From positions 1 through 40,320 of IMG/VR virus record IMGVR_UViG_3300042355_001140: DNA of 40,320 bases, one strand, 5' to 3'. The notes under the pieces are model-generated. The model was given only the letters and a program-made list of their open reading frames with translations. It searched no databases and had not been told where the DNA came from. Positions 1 to 7,644 of the stretch are shown piece by piece. The DNA is from a virus. Position 1 is the stretch's first letter. Each line of letters begins with the position of its first letter. Both the position numbers and the translations under genes were made by a program.

Positions 1-1047
1 ACGTGCGCTACTGCCGCTGGCCTGGGCAGACCGACGACGGCAAGAAGAACAACGATGCCAACCGCAACAAGCCGGCCTTCCCCTGGGACGGTGCCTCCGA
101 CACGCGCATCCCGCTGGCCGACGAGGTGATCAACGGCCTCGTCGACCTCTGTTCCACCTCTTTCTGGCGCTCGATGCTCCGCGTGTCGCCCACCAACATC
201 AGCCAGCTCGACCAGGCGGTCACCGCGCACAACCTGATGGACTGGACGGTCAACTCCCGGATGTACAACGACCTGACCCGTGAGGTCGAACTACTCTCGC
301 AGTACCTCTGGACCTACGGCTGGGCCGGCGTCCACGTCACCTGGCAGCAGGAGATGGGACAGAAGGAGCAGTACCTGACCATGGACCAGATCATGGCCTT
401 GGCAGCCCAGTCGCCCGAGGGCTCCATCCTGGCCGACCTGCCCAATCTCATCGCCAACCCCGAGGCCGACGACCAATCCGCAGAGCTCCTGCTCGCTGCC
501 TTCCCCAACCTGCGTAAGCGCCGGGCGCTCAAGGCCATCCGCGACCTGCGCACCGAGGGCGAGTGCGACTTCCCCATCCCCACCATGGTCAGCAACAAGC
601 CCATGGTCGCTGCCCTGGCACCCTACGACGAGTTGGTTTTCCCGCCCGAGACCACCGATATCCAGTCCGCCCGTGTTGTCTTCCGCCGCTACTACATGAC
701 CGAGGCCCAACTCCTGAACAAGGTCGAGACCGAGGACTGGGACGCCGAGTGGGCGCAGGAAGCCATCAACACGATGGGCCGTTTCTCCGATTACTCGGCT
801 TATACCTACGCAGCCGTCGGCCTTGCTGAAAACTCCATCCTCGACCGCGAAAACCTGATCGAAGTGGTCTACGCCTACCAAAAGTCTATCGACTCCGACG
901 GTATCCCGGGCGTGTTCTACACCGTCTTCAGCCCTCAGGTCGGCGACAAGTGGGGCTACTTCGACCTGTTGGACTACACGCACGGCCAGTATCCTTTCGT
1001 TATCTGGCGCTCCGAGCTCATCCACCGCCAGATCACCGAGAGCCGCG
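1..1047 (+). repeat. Near-identical duplicate of 39274-40320 (left copy)
   Basis: Base 1 aligns with base 39274 and the match runs without gaps to the end of the window. I count 37 substitutions in 1047 bases (96.5% identity). Every one is at a third codon position, or at the first position of a Leu codon, so the protein is unchanged. This is not an exact direct terminal repeat. It looks like an assembly that went round a circular or permuted genome and continued into a related variant. Confidence 0.95.
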
Positions 1048-1949
1048 GTGTGCCCGAGGTCTGTTCCACCTGGCAGCACGAGGTCAAGGCCCAGCGCGAC
1101 TCCATCTTCGACTACACGTCCCTCGCCACGCTCCCGCCCATCGAGGTCCCCAAAACCCGCGGCGGCAACCTCAAGATCGGCCCCGCCATCCAGATCCCTG
1201 TCCTTCGCCGCGGCGAGATCGGCTTCCTGGCGCCGCCCGCCCGCGAGCCCGGTGTGGCCTTCCAACTGATCGCGGCTATCGAGGCTCAGACCGACCGCTA
1301 CTTCGGCCGACCGACCGAGAAGGTCCCACCGGTCATCACCCAGATGCGCCAGCAGCGCCTGATCAACAACTGGCTGCACGGCTGGACCGAGGCCTTCCGC
1401 CAGGTCCTATCCCTCACGCTCCAGTACGTCGGCCCCGCCGAGATCCAACGTATCACAGCCTCTACCACCCCGCTGCCTCCCGACATTCAGGACTTCGACG
1501 TGATGCTCAAATTCGACATCCGCGAGCTGTCCACCGACCTCGTGACCGAGAAGCTCAAGGCCATCAGTACCCTCGTCCTGCCCCTCGACACCGCCGGCGT
1601 CATCGACCGTGCCAAGCTCATCAGTGTCGCCCTCCGGGCCATCGACCCCAACCTCGCCAGCGAGCTGGTCATGCAGCAGGGACCGGCCGCGCAGAAGATG
1701 TTCAACGAGACCAACGACGAGATTGCGCTCATGTCGCTCGGTAATCCTCCCCAACTCCGGGAGAACGACCCCACCGCACCCATGCGCCTGCAATTCAGCC
1801 AACAGGTCCTGCAATCCAACCCGAAATATCAGGCCCAGCTCCAGCAGGACTCGCTCTTTCAGGCCAACCTGCAGAAGTACATTGAGAACCTGCAGTTCAG
1901 CGTCCAACAGCAGCAGAACGCCATCACCGGCCGCCTTGGAGTCCAATGA
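1..1949 (+). CDS. Portal protein, C-terminal 649 codons (5' end cut by window edge)
   Basis: The portal forms the dodecameric ring at one capsid vertex through which DNA is packaged and ejected. The frame is open from base 1, and the GTG at base 3 is an internal Val codon, not the start. The same gene begins at 39135 with an ATG, and joining 39135-39273 to 1-1949 stays exactly in frame and gives 695 residues, a usual length for short-tailed phage portals. Position supports the call: it lies directly after TerL and before the scaffold-like and capsid genes. The stretch around the SRGVPE motif, followed by a Gln/Glu/Arg-rich helix and a Gln-rich C-terminus, also fits podovirus portals. The stop overlaps the next gene by ATGA. 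No enzymatic motif is expected. The family call rests on context plus general resemblance, not on an alignment. Confidence 0.85.
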   Translation, partial: VRYCRWPGQTDDGKKNNDANRNKPAFPWDGASDTRIPLADEVINGLVDLCSTSFWRSMLRVSPTNISQLDQAVTAHNLMDWTVNSRMYNDLTREVELLSQYLWTYGWAGVHVTWQQEMGQKEQYLTMDQIMALAAQSPEGSILADLPNLIANPEADDQSAELLLAAFPNLRKRRALKAIRDLRTEGECDFPIPTMVSNKPMVAALAPYDELVFPPETTDIQSARVVFRRYYMTEAQLLNKVETEDWDAEWAQEAINTMGRFSDYSAYTYAAVGLAENSILDRENLIEVVYAYQKSIDSDGIPGVFYTVFSPQVGDKWGYFDLLDYTHGQYPFVIWRSELIHRQITESRGVPEVCSTWQHEVKAQRDSIFDYTSLATLPPIEVPKTRGGNLKIGPAIQIPVLRRGEIGFLAPPAREPGVAFQLIAAIEAQTDRYFGRPTEKVPPVITQMRQQRLINNWLHGWTEAFRQVLSLTLQYVGPAEIQRITASTTPLPPDIQDFDVMLKFDIRELSTDLVTEKLKAISTLVLPLDTAGVIDRAKLISVALRAIDPNLASELVMQQGPAAQKMFNETNDEIALMSLGNPPQLRENDPTAPMRLQFSQQVLQSNPKYQAQLQQDSLFQANLQKYIENLQFSVQQQQNAITGRLGVQ

Positions 1950-2188
1950 AACTGACCGACGAACAACTCTCGGAGGCCCTCTCCGTGTCCGAGGAGCACC
2001 CGGTGCTCAAGGCCATGGGCCAACTCATCGACGACACGCTGCGGGACGAGGTGCTCAACGCCCTCCTCCCATCACTTTCTGCGGAGGACCGTGCCTACAA
2101 CTCAGGCCGGGCAGCCGCGATCAAGGATCTCATCGCACAAATCAGTGCGTTAAGAAATGGGAGGGGATTGACTTCCGGTCAATTCTAG
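1946..2188 (+). CDS. Small protein between portal and scaffold, 80 aa
   Basis: Unrecognised acidic, helical protein. The start overlaps the portal stop as ATGA, so it is probably translated by coupling to the portal. A short uncharacterised gene in this slot, between portal and scaffold, is common in podovirus-like head operons, and a head-assembly role is a reasonable guess but is not shown. The last 60 bases are less GC-rich than the rest and include a perfect 6-base inverted repeat (ATTGAC, 2167-2172, and GTCAAT, 2178-2183, 5-base loop), which could be a weak stem-loop at the gene end. The 79 bases that follow hold only a possible 6-base hairpin (ACCCTG/CAGGGT, 2229-2259). Confidence 0.7.
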   Translation: MKLTDEQLSEALSVSEEHPVLKAMGQLIDDTLRDEVLNALLPSLSAEDRAYNSGRAAAIKDLIAQISALRNGRGLTSGQF

Positions 2189-2267
2189 GCTCTCACTCAA
2201 ACAACGGCTTCTTGGTTGGCCTTAAACAACCCTGGCGCAGCATACCCGGCTTGCAGGGTCTAAAAGC

Positions 2268-3278
2268 ATGGACATCCCGACGAATACACAGGAAGCGAAA
2301 CCTGCCCAAAACACGGCACAGCCCCCAATCAACCCGATGCAGTTCGACGAATCGGCGTTGGCGAAGCTACTGAAGACACGATTCAGCGGGGAGGAAGAGA
2401 AGGCATCAGCCGTCGAGCGACAAGTGCCGGAGCCGGAAGCCACTTCCGTGGACGATCAGGCCGAGGATGCGGAGCCGACCGCAGAACAAACGGACGCCCA
2501 GGCCGAGTCGCCTGAGCAGGAGGTTCTTTCCGAGACCGAAGAGAACAGCGACGAGGAATCGCTGGGTTACCGCAAGCGGATCGACAAGCTCACGCGCCAG
2601 AAGAAAGAGGCGCTGGAGAAGGCCGAGGCGCTCGAGCGGGAGCTCAACGACGCCAAGACCAAGCTGGAGCAGACCAACGACAGGCCGACCGCGGTGCAGT
2701 CCGCTGCAGACCCGTTTGCCGATGTCTGGGAAGTGTCGAAGCTCAACGATGAGTGGAGCAAGGCCCGGAATCTGAAACGGTGGTGCGAGGACAACATCGA
2801 CGGCTGCGAGGTGGAGGGCAAGGAGTACAGCGCGGAAGACGTGAAGCAGATCAAGCGGCGTGTAGAAGACGCCATCGACCTGCACATACCAACCCGCGCC
2901 CGCTTCCTGCAGAACTACCAGCAGATCAAGCCCATCGCCGAGACGCTCTACCCATGGTGGAAGGACCGTTCAGCTACCGAGTACACCGAGGCGCAGGCCG
3001 TCCTGCGGCAACTGCCGCAGATTGCCTCACTGCCGGAGTACCAGGTGCTGGTCGGTGACTTCATTGCCGGGCGCAAGCTGCGCCTGGAGAAGGAGTCCGC
3101 CAAGGGCAAGCCATCTGCCACCCGCCCACTGGCCAAGGCACCCAGTCAGCCCGGTCGACCCACCGCAATCCCTGCAAAGAAGGATGCGGCCAAGGTCGGC
3201 CTGGACAACGCCAAGTCGCAGTTCCGAAAGTCCGGGACAACCACCGAATTAGCCCAAGTACTCAAAAGGATGCTCTAA
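2268..3278 (+). CDS. Scaffold-like head assembly protein, 336 aa
   Basis: Probable internal scaffolding protein that directs procapsid assembly and then leaves or is degraded. Evidence is position (directly upstream of the major capsid gene, 3 bases apart) and composition. The first about 95 residues are acidic and low in complexity (Glu, Asp, Ala, Gln). Residues about 100-135 look like a charged coiled coil rich in Lys and Glu, a central helical region follows, and the tail is basic with Pro and Lys. This acidic/coiled-coil/basic layout is typical of scaffolds of short-tailed phages. No protease motif is visible, so a fused maturation protease is unlikely. The ATG at 2268 is the first in frame and follows the 79-base gap. 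Confidence 0.75.
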   Translation: MDIPTNTQEAKPAQNTAQPPINPMQFDESALAKLLKTRFSGEEEKASAVERQVPEPEATSVDDQAEDAEPTAEQTDAQAESPEQEVLSETEENSDEESLGYRKRIDKLTRQKKEALEKAEALERELNDAKTKLEQTNDRPTAVQSAADPFADVWEVSKLNDEWSKARNLKRWCEDNIDGCEVEGKEYSAEDVKQIKRRVEDAIDLHIPTRARFLQNYQQIKPIAETLYPWWKDRSATEYTEAQAVLRQLPQIASLPEYQVLVGDFIAGRKLRLEKESAKGKPSATRPLAKAPSQPGRPTAIPAKKDAAKVGLDNAKSQFRKSGTTTELAQVLKRML

Positions 3279-3281
3279 ACC

Positions 3282-4349
3282 ATGCCCCTACTTCAGCCCA
3301 ACCAGGGCGGCTCTGTGCCGCTCGCTTCCACCTCGTCCGCTCGTGAAGATCTGGCGGACTACATCGCCATCGTCGACGCCAAGTCGACCCCGTTCGTGTC
3401 CATGGCCCCCAAGGGCCGTGACATCGGCAATATGCAGTTCAGTTGGCAGGTCGACAATTACGGCGCTCCCGTGCTTGCCGGCGTTGTCGACGGCACTGAT
3501 GTGACCGTTGCCAGTGCCTCCAACCCGGTGGTCAACCGGACCCGCTTGAACAACTACGGCCAGGCCTTCCGCCGCGACCTGCGCATCGGTTTCATTGCCG
3601 AGACTCAGGACGTCGCTGGTGTGACCGATGAATTGGCTAACGGCATAGCTAAAAAATTGGTTGAAATTAAACGCGATATGGAAAGTACATTTATGTGTAC
3701 TAACCAAGCCGCCCAGGCTGACAACGGCACCAACCCGTACCTGACCGGCTCGCTCGGTAACTGGTTGAACAGCACCAACGCCTCCAACATCGGCGCTTGC
3801 GCTTCTGGATCGGTGTTCCTGCCTGCCTCCGGCGCTGTCGACACCACGGCCTCCGCTTCGTTCACCGAGGCGACTGCCCAGAACGTGCTGACCGCTATCT
3901 ACAGCGCCACCGGCACCTTCCGGGACTACGATTGCATCTTGGGCACCACGCTCAAGCGTGCGTTCACCAACCTCACTGCTGGTGGCGGTGCTGTTATCAA
4001 CGGCGCTGGAACCACTAACACCTACACGCAGACCGCTGTCCGCACCTTCAACCAGGACCTGGCTTCCGACACCTTCAAGTCTTCCATCGATATTTTCGAG
4101 GGCGACTTCGGTCGCTTGATCCTGCACCCCACCACCTTCATCGGTGGCAAGAACAGCACTGCCCTGTCCGCCCAGGCCTTCAAGGGCTACGTGATCCCGA
4201 TGGACATGGTCGAGGTTCGCTACGCCAAGCTGCCGCAGGTCAAGGATCTGCCCGACGCCGGCGGCGGCCCTGCCCGCCTCGTCGAGGCCATTGCCGGTCT
4301 CGTGGTGAAGAACCCGAGCGGGTTTGGCTTCTTCAACGGCGCGAGCTAG
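3282..4349 (+). CDS. Major capsid protein, HK97-fold, DUF5309/SU10-like family, 355 aa
   Basis: Main shell subunit. The N-terminal third (residues about 15-110, an acidic Arg-Glu-Asp-Leu stretch, then STPF, a Trp-containing beta segment, and a section where NNYGQ precedes two Arg-rich strands) matches my knowledge of the DUF5309 family of HK97-fold capsid proteins found in SU10-like and related podoviruses. A long helix (about 110-135) with Glu and Lys at regular spacing follows, again as in that family. Position after the scaffold and before a strong terminator-like hairpin fits the most highly expressed phage gene. The leader reads TAAACC then ATG. An odd feature is that codons from about 3631 to 3705 are AT-rich (AAA, TTG, ATT, AGT, ACA), unlike the strongly C-ending codons on either side. 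Confidence 0.9.
   Translation: MPLLQPNQGGSVPLASTSSAREDLADYIAIVDAKSTPFVSMAPKGRDIGNMQFSWQVDNYGAPVLAGVVDGTDVTVASASNPVVNRTRLNNYGQAFRRDLRIGFIAETQDVAGVTDELANGIAKKLVEIKRDMESTFMCTNQAAQADNGTNPYLTGSLGNWLNSTNASNIGACASGSVFLPASGAVDTTASASFTEATAQNVLTAIYSATGTFRDYDCILGTTLKRAFTNLTAGGGAVINGAGTTNTYTQTAVRTFNQDLASDTFKSSIDIFEGDFGRLILHPTTFIGGKNSTALSAQAFKGYVIPMDMVEVRYAKLPQVKDLPDAGGGPARLVEAIAGLVVKNPSGFGFFNGAS
3631..3705 (+). other. AT-rich, atypical-codon patch inside the capsid gene
   Basis: About 75 bases with mainly A/T-ending codons inside a gene that otherwise favours C and G in third positions. The reading frame and the predicted long helix continue through it. It could be a recombination tract, an internal promoter, or a translation-pausing segment; nothing in the sequence decides between these. 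Confidence 0.6.
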
Positions 4350-4362
4350 TCTTAGTTTCAAC

Positions 4363-4401
4363 GGGGGAGGTCCATCCCGGGCCTCCCCCTCTTTCCTTTT
4401 C
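4363..4401 (+). terminator. Rho-independent terminator after capsid gene
   Basis: A perfect 8-base GC stem (GGGGGAGG at 4363-4370 with CCTCCCCC at 4382-4389) with an 11-base loop is followed by the T-rich run TCTTTCCTTTTC at 4390-4401. It lies in the 54-base gap between the capsid stop and the next ATG, a standard position for lowering readthrough from the highly expressed capsid transcript into the tail genes. The stem is strong and the T run is interrupted by C, so partial termination is likely. Confidence 0.8.
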
Positions 4402-4403
4402 TC

Positions 4404-4787
4404 ATGGCCCACAATTCCGCATCCTCCGTCATCGCCAACGCTCTCGACGATATGCCCGGCGAACTGCGCCGCGCCGTCATCAAAGAGTTCCAATCCGGCA
4501 TCCAGAAGGACTGGGTCAAGGCCGGCATTGATCAAAAGCGCATCGCCAAGGACTCGCAGCGCGAAGTCCGCGCCGTCGACGGCATCGGGCGCCTGCGGAT
4601 GCGTATCGACCCCACCCTCTACCATGCCTGGGGGCACAAGGTCGGGTACGATTGCTGGAAAGATTCCCAGTTTTTGAAAGAGGTTGAGCGGGATAACCCC
4701 GAGGTGCGAGTGCGCTGCGGGGCTACACGCTTGCAGGTTGGATGGAGCGGTGGCACAAAACGCAGTAGTCAGAAGTTCACCCTATGA
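4404..4787 (+). CDS. Hypothetical virion-region protein, 127 aa
   Basis: I do not recognise the family. The protein begins with a helical segment rich in Ala, Asp and Glu (residues 1-50), has a basic middle, and ends with a hydrophilic section around a Tyr-His-Ala-Trp-Gly motif and a Lys/Arg/Ser-rich tail. In this slot, just after the capsid gene, head-completion or decoration proteins are frequent, but that is inference only. The ATG lies two bases beyond the terminator T run, with no Shine-Dalgarno sequence. Its stop overlaps the next gene by ATGA, so the downstream gene is probably translationally coupled. Confidence 0.7.
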   Translation: MAHNSASSVIANALDDMPGELRRAVIKEFQSGIQKDWVKAGIDQKRIAKDSQREVRAVDGIGRLRMRIDPTLYHAWGHKVGYDCWKDSQFLKEVERDNPEVRVRCGATRLQVGWSGGTKRSSQKFTL

Positions 4788-5038
4788 ATGTCGGATCAAA
4801 CCGCCAACTGGCCGGCGAATTCGGTGGCCGGTACATCGACGCCTCCGCGGGCACTGTGACCGGCAACTACATGGAGATCCATGCCGTCGCCACGTCCATC
4901 CTCGGTGCCGTCACTTCCAACATCACCAACTTCCCTGCCGGCGTGACCATTCAGGCTGGCGACTCGATTTCAGGTGTGTTCACCTCGGTGGCTGTATCCT
5001 CCGGGGCGATCATTGCCTACAACCGCAAGTGGGTCTAA
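4784..5038 (+). CDS. Hypothetical small structural protein, 84 aa
   Basis: Unrecognised. Composition is mostly Gly, Ala, Ser, Thr and Val in alternating patterns that suggest a beta-rich fold, with few charged residues, as seen in small virion decoration or capsid-binding proteins. It overlaps the upstream stop by 4 bases (ATGA) and is followed after one base by the next start at 5040. The gene order capsid, 127 aa, 84 aa, 78 aa, fibre suggests a set of small virion components. No catalytic or membrane motif is visible. Confidence 0.65.
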   Translation: MNVGSNRQLAGEFGGRYIDASAGTVTGNYMEIHAVATSILGAVTSNITNFPAGVTIQAGDSISGVFTSVAVSSGAIIAYNRKWV

Positions 5039-5039
5039 A

Positions 5040-5276
5040 ATGCGTCTCGGACTAGGCCTAGGACTCGGCGTGCAGCAAGCCCTCGGTGGGGCTGGCGGCG
5101 GCGCTGACCTGCCTATCATCCGGCGCGACCTGCTCCAGGAGGACGACTTCTTTGTCTTCCTTGAGGATGGCGACAAGATCGTCATCACCTTCGGCACCTT
5201 CGACTCTTTAGACTTGGAGAACGGGGACTTCCTGCTCCAAGAGGACACAGGCAAACTCATCATCCAAGCAAACTAA
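5040..5276 (+). CDS. Hypothetical acidic small protein, 78 aa
   Basis: Unrecognised. It has a short N-terminal Leu-Gly repeat (residues about 3-10), a Gly-rich linker, then an acidic beta-like segment with repeated Glu-Asp pairs and the pattern LLQEDDF, later LLQEDTG, which look like two related short hairpins. I chose the ATG at 5040, one base after the upstream stop, over the earlier in-frame start at 4974, because that start would overlap the upstream gene by 65 bases and the added residues look like frame shadow. The next gene begins 3 bases after the stop. Confidence 0.6.
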   Translation: MRLGLGLGLGVQQALGGAGGGADLPIIRRDLLQEDDFFVFLEDGDKIVITFGTFDSLDLENGDFLLQEDTGKLIIQAN

Positions 5277-5279
5277 CTT

Positions 5280-6530
5280 ATGGCAGACACGAAAATCACG
5301 GCCTTGGCGGCCATTACTACGGTTGATCCCGCGGCAGACGTTCTGCCGATTGTGGACATCTCGGATACTTCGATGGCTGCATCGGGCACCACCAAGAAAA
5401 TCACCAGCAACCAGATCCTCGGAGCAGGCGGCACCGCCACCCTCGCCAGCGCCACCATCACCGGCGATCTGACGGTAGCTTCCAGCATTCTGAAGGTTAC
5501 CGGAGGCAATGTCGGCATCAACACCGCGACTCCGACCAATACGGCAGGATACAAGACTCTGGAAATCGTCGGAACCGGAGTGAATACGGGCGGAATGATC
5601 CGCATGAAGTCGAGCGATGCGAGCGTCAGTTCGTATGATTTTGTCGATAATAACGGTCGAGGGATTTTCGCTGTCAGCAATCACAACCTGCGCTTTGGTT
5701 GCAACGACATTGAACAGTATCGGATCCAGCCGCTGGGTATCTTCACTTGGTACGACGGCGCAGGCGGCACTCGAATGACCCTCGACTCTACGGGGTTGGG
5801 CGTGGGGGTTACGCCTGCGGCTAAGCTCGATGTTTATCAAGCCACTCTTGGAACAGCTTATTTCCGTGGTGGTTATTCAGCCAGACAACTTACTTTGACC
5901 GCCACAACCGATGGCGTAAACGACGGTGCTGTTCATACGTTTTCTATTGGCAGCAGCGCGGGGCAGTACAAGTTTTCTAACAGTAGCGGAACATTGATGT
6001 CGCTCGACGCGAGCGGGAATTTGCTGGTGGGGACGACGGATACAGGTTCAAACAGCGGAATCGGAATCAAGAGCGTTTACAGTTCAACTGCTCCGTATGT
6101 TGCAACTGTCGGAAGCTCTACATCAGCAAGCTCGTATTCATATTTGCTGTATTCAACCGGAGGAACGCCTGCGTACAAGTTCTACGTTTCATACAGCGGT
6201 CAAATCTCGGCAACCAGTGGAACCGTTGCCGCTCTTTCGGATGCGCGATTCAAAGAGAACGTCCAAGATATCGACGTTGGACTCGGTGCGATTCTAGCCC
6301 TCAAGCCGCGCAAGTTTGACTGGAAGGCTGGTAAGGGTAAGGACATCAAAGGAGACAGAGGTTTCATTGCTCAGGAGTTCGAGCAGGTGTTCCCTAACCT
6401 CATCGAGGAATGGGCAGACCCTGCCCCCGAAGGCGAAGCTCCCTACAAGTCCGTTCGCCAAGACCTTATCCCTGTGCTGGTGAAAGCCATTCAGGAACTC
6501 ACCGCCCGTGTTGAAGCACTCGAAGCCTAA
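5280..6530 (+). CDS. Tail fibre/spike protein with C-terminal S74 intramolecular chaperone, 416 aa
   Basis: Adhesin-type virion protein. Residues 1-315 are Gly/Ser/Thr-rich with short beta repeats (for example TGLGVGV, SGNLLVGTT) as in trimeric fibres and spikes. The C-terminal about 100 residues are a peptidase S74 domain, the intramolecular chaperone that trimerises phage spikes and then cuts itself off. The diagnostic Ser-Asp-Ala-Arg-Phe-Lys is at 320-325, giving the Ser320/Lys325 dyad, followed by LKPRKFDW, a GFIAQE motif and a terminal coiled coil. Cleavage before Ser320 is predicted by family knowledge. Being located apart from the second fibre gene (23483-25960), it may be a different receptor-binding part. 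Third-position GC is lower than in neighbours, consistent with exchange of host-range modules. Confidence 0.85.
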   Translation: MADTKITALAAITTVDPAADVLPIVDISDTSMAASGTTKKITSNQILGAGGTATLASATITGDLTVASSILKVTGGNVGINTATPTNTAGYKTLEIVGTGVNTGGMIRMKSSDASVSSYDFVDNNGRGIFAVSNHNLRFGCNDIEQYRIQPLGIFTWYDGAGGTRMTLDSTGLGVGVTPAAKLDVYQATLGTAYFRGGYSARQLTLTATTDGVNDGAVHTFSIGSSAGQYKFSNSSGTLMSLDASGNLLVGTTDTGSNSGIGIKSVYSSTAPYVATVGSSTSASSYSYLLYSTGGTPAYKFYVSYSGQISATSGTVAALSDARFKENVQDIDVGLGAILALKPRKFDWKAGKGKDIKGDRGFIAQEFEQVFPNLIEEWADPAPEGEAPYKSVRQDLIPVLVKAIQELTARVEALEA

Positions 6531-6536
6531 TATCCC

Positions 6537-6959
6537 ATGATTACCATCAACTGGATCATCGAACGCCTTCTCGTTAAGCCGACCGAAGGCACTCTCACGG
6601 ACGTTGTCATCACCGCCGACTGGCGTTGCAACGGCTCGCAGGATCAGTACAGCGGCACTTGCTACGGATCGACCAGCTTCGCTCCTCCGAGTGGTAGCTT
6701 CACGCCGTTTCCTGATCTGACGCAGGAACAAGTCCTCGGTTGGTGCTACGCCAATGGCGTCGATAAGACCGCGATTGAGGCGAACGTGACGCAGCAGATC
6801 AACGACCAGATCAACCCGCCGATCATCGCTCCGCCGCTGCCGTGGTTGCCTCCGGTTCCTCCGCCCCAGCCCGAGATGATCGTTCCTCCGATGTTGCCGC
6901 AGGTGGAGCCGGTTTTGGTTGCGGAGGAGGCCGTCGTTGTCGAAGCTCCGACCGTATGA
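6537..6959 (+). CDS. Hypothetical small protein with Pro-rich C-terminus, 140 aa
   Basis: The N-terminal about 55 residues form a compact beta-type domain around an ITADWRCNG-like stretch. This resembles a small phage domain often found after S74 fibre genes, where it is annotated only as unknown function. A helical part follows (about 60-90), then a segment from about 92 in which Pro makes up roughly a third of residues, ending in an acidic Val/Glu tail. It starts 6 bases after the fibre stop, so it may be a fibre-associated or chaperone protein; this is inference. The stop overlaps the next start by ATGA. Confidence 0.65.
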   Translation: MITINWIIERLLVKPTEGTLTDVVITADWRCNGSQDQYSGTCYGSTSFAPPSGSFTPFPDLTQEQVLGWCYANGVDKTAIEANVTQQINDQINPPIIAPPLPWLPPVPPPQPEMIVPPMLPQVEPVLVAEEAVVVEAPTV

Positions 6960-7108
6960 TCAAGATCGAACTCACTCCCCAGCAATTCAACCAGCTTTAT
7001 GAACTGCTGGTCATTGGTATGAAGGCCGGAAACGTCCAAAACATGAAGGTCGGACTGCCGCTCGTTGAAATCCTCGAAACCGCAGCCGCGCAACACAAAC
7101 CCGAGTAA
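6956..7108 (+). CDS. Hypothetical small helical protein, 50 aa
   Basis: The start at 6956 overlaps the upstream stop as ATGA; a longer in-frame reading from 6842 would lie almost wholly inside the upstream gene, so I reject it. The product reads as two amphipathic helices with a Gln/Leu-rich first half. I do not recognise it, although 'LTPQQFNQLYELL'-type short proteins occur next to holins in several phages. It sits between the fibre-associated gene and two membrane proteins. Confidence 0.6.
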   Translation: MIKIELTPQQFNQLYELLVIGMKAGNVQNMKVGLPLVEILETAAAQHKPE

Positions 7109-7109
7109 C

Positions 7110-7283
7110 ATGGACGCAACCAACCACGGCGGAACGAATGGACTAGCCTTGTCGCTGGGAACGGCAGCGGCAGCAACGTCTGCATCTATGCTGCCCCAGC
7201 TCACCGACGAGATCCGTTTTGCCTCCGCCGTGGTTGGTTTGATTGCGGCCTGTGTTGCCCTCTACAAAGCCATCAAGAAATGA
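7110..7283 (+). CDS. Small membrane protein, holin-type candidate, 57 aa
   Basis: Residues about 10-25 are Ala/Leu/Ser-rich and residues about 36-53 form a clear hydrophobic segment (AVVGLIAACVALY-type) followed by a Lys-rich end. One or two membrane passes with a basic C-terminus is the usual holin layout. The start at 7110 lies one base after the upstream stop, and an earlier in-frame start at 7065 would overlap that gene. The stop overlaps the next gene, another membrane protein, so the pair could be holin and antiholin or two parts of one lysis unit. The enzyme-like lysis gene is far away, at 26977. Confidence 0.55.
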   Translation: MDATNHGGTNGLALSLGTAAAATSASMLPQLTDEIRFASAVVGLIAACVALYKAIKK

Positions 7284-7477
7284 AAAACACCAAGACAACT
7301 CTCGCCGGTATCGGAGCCATCCTCGTCGCAGTCGGTGGGGCTCTCAAGGCCTTGTTCGACGGCGACCCGACCACCTCGGTCGACCCGGCTGCCACCATTG
7401 CCGCGATCTCTGCCGGCATCGGCTTGATCATGGCTAAGGACGCCACCGAGAAGCTCGAGATCAAGAAGTCCGAGTGA
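7280..7477 (+). CDS. Small membrane protein, holin-type candidate, 65 aa
   Basis: The start overlaps the previous stop (ATGA). There are two hydrophobic segments, residues about 8-26 and about 38-52, joined by a short polar loop containing Asp and Pro, and the C-terminal tail is charged with Lys and Glu. This two-pass hairpin with a charged tail fits class II holins and pairs with the single-pass protein just upstream. No family can be named from the sequence alone. The next gene starts at a GTG overlapping this stop. Confidence 0.55.
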   Translation: MKNTKTTLAGIGAILVAVGGALKALFDGDPTTSVDPAATIAAISAGIGLIMAKDATEKLEIKKSE

Positions 7478-7644
7478 ACTGGATCTACCAGATCCTGAAG
7501 GCTCTGCTGGACTGGATCCGTCAAACACCACCACCCGATGTCGACCACGGCAAAGCACCGAAGAAGCTCAAGGCTGATCTGGCTGCTCGCATTGCCGATC
7601 TTCCCGGCCTGCCAGACAACGGTGGTAATGGTCCCAAACGGTGA
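7474..7644 (+). CDS. Short overlapping lysis-cluster protein, 56 aa (GTG start)
   Basis: The GTG at 7474 overlaps the previous stop (GTGA). The product has an N-terminal amphipathic, Trp- and Leu-rich helix (residues 2-17), a Pro run at 19-21, a basic/Ala-rich helix and a Gly/Asn tail. Its last 107 bases are shared, in another frame, with the start of the lipoprotein gene at 7538. That arrangement recalls Rz/Rz1 spanin pairs, where the lipoprotein gene begins inside the partner gene. It lacks a convincing transmembrane helix, so I cannot call it an inner-membrane spanin with confidence. Confidence 0.5.
   Translation: MNWIYQILKALLDWIRQTPPPDVDHGKAPKKLKADLAARIADLPGLPDNGGNGPKR

Noticed and set aside
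1-1047. Exact direct terminal repeat of a T7-like genome
   Set aside because: The two end copies differ at 37 sites and lie inside the portal gene, so they are not packaged terminal repeats of one molecule.
291-1379. 362-codon open frame on the - strand across the portal gene
   Set aside because: Same cause: antisense shadow of strongly C/G-ending codons. The near-copy at the right end keeps the + strand protein unchanged through 37 changes, showing selection on the + frame.
950-1744. 264-codon + strand frame inside the portal gene
   Set aside because: Arg/Pro/His-rich shadow product with no motif, in the +1 frame of a well-supported gene.
3288-4637. 449-codon open frame on the - strand across the capsid gene
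   Set aside because: It mirrors the codon structure of the GC-rich capsid gene and crosses the terminator hairpin. The product is Gly/Val/Asp-rich without a recognisable pattern, and no other - strand gene is supported in this window.
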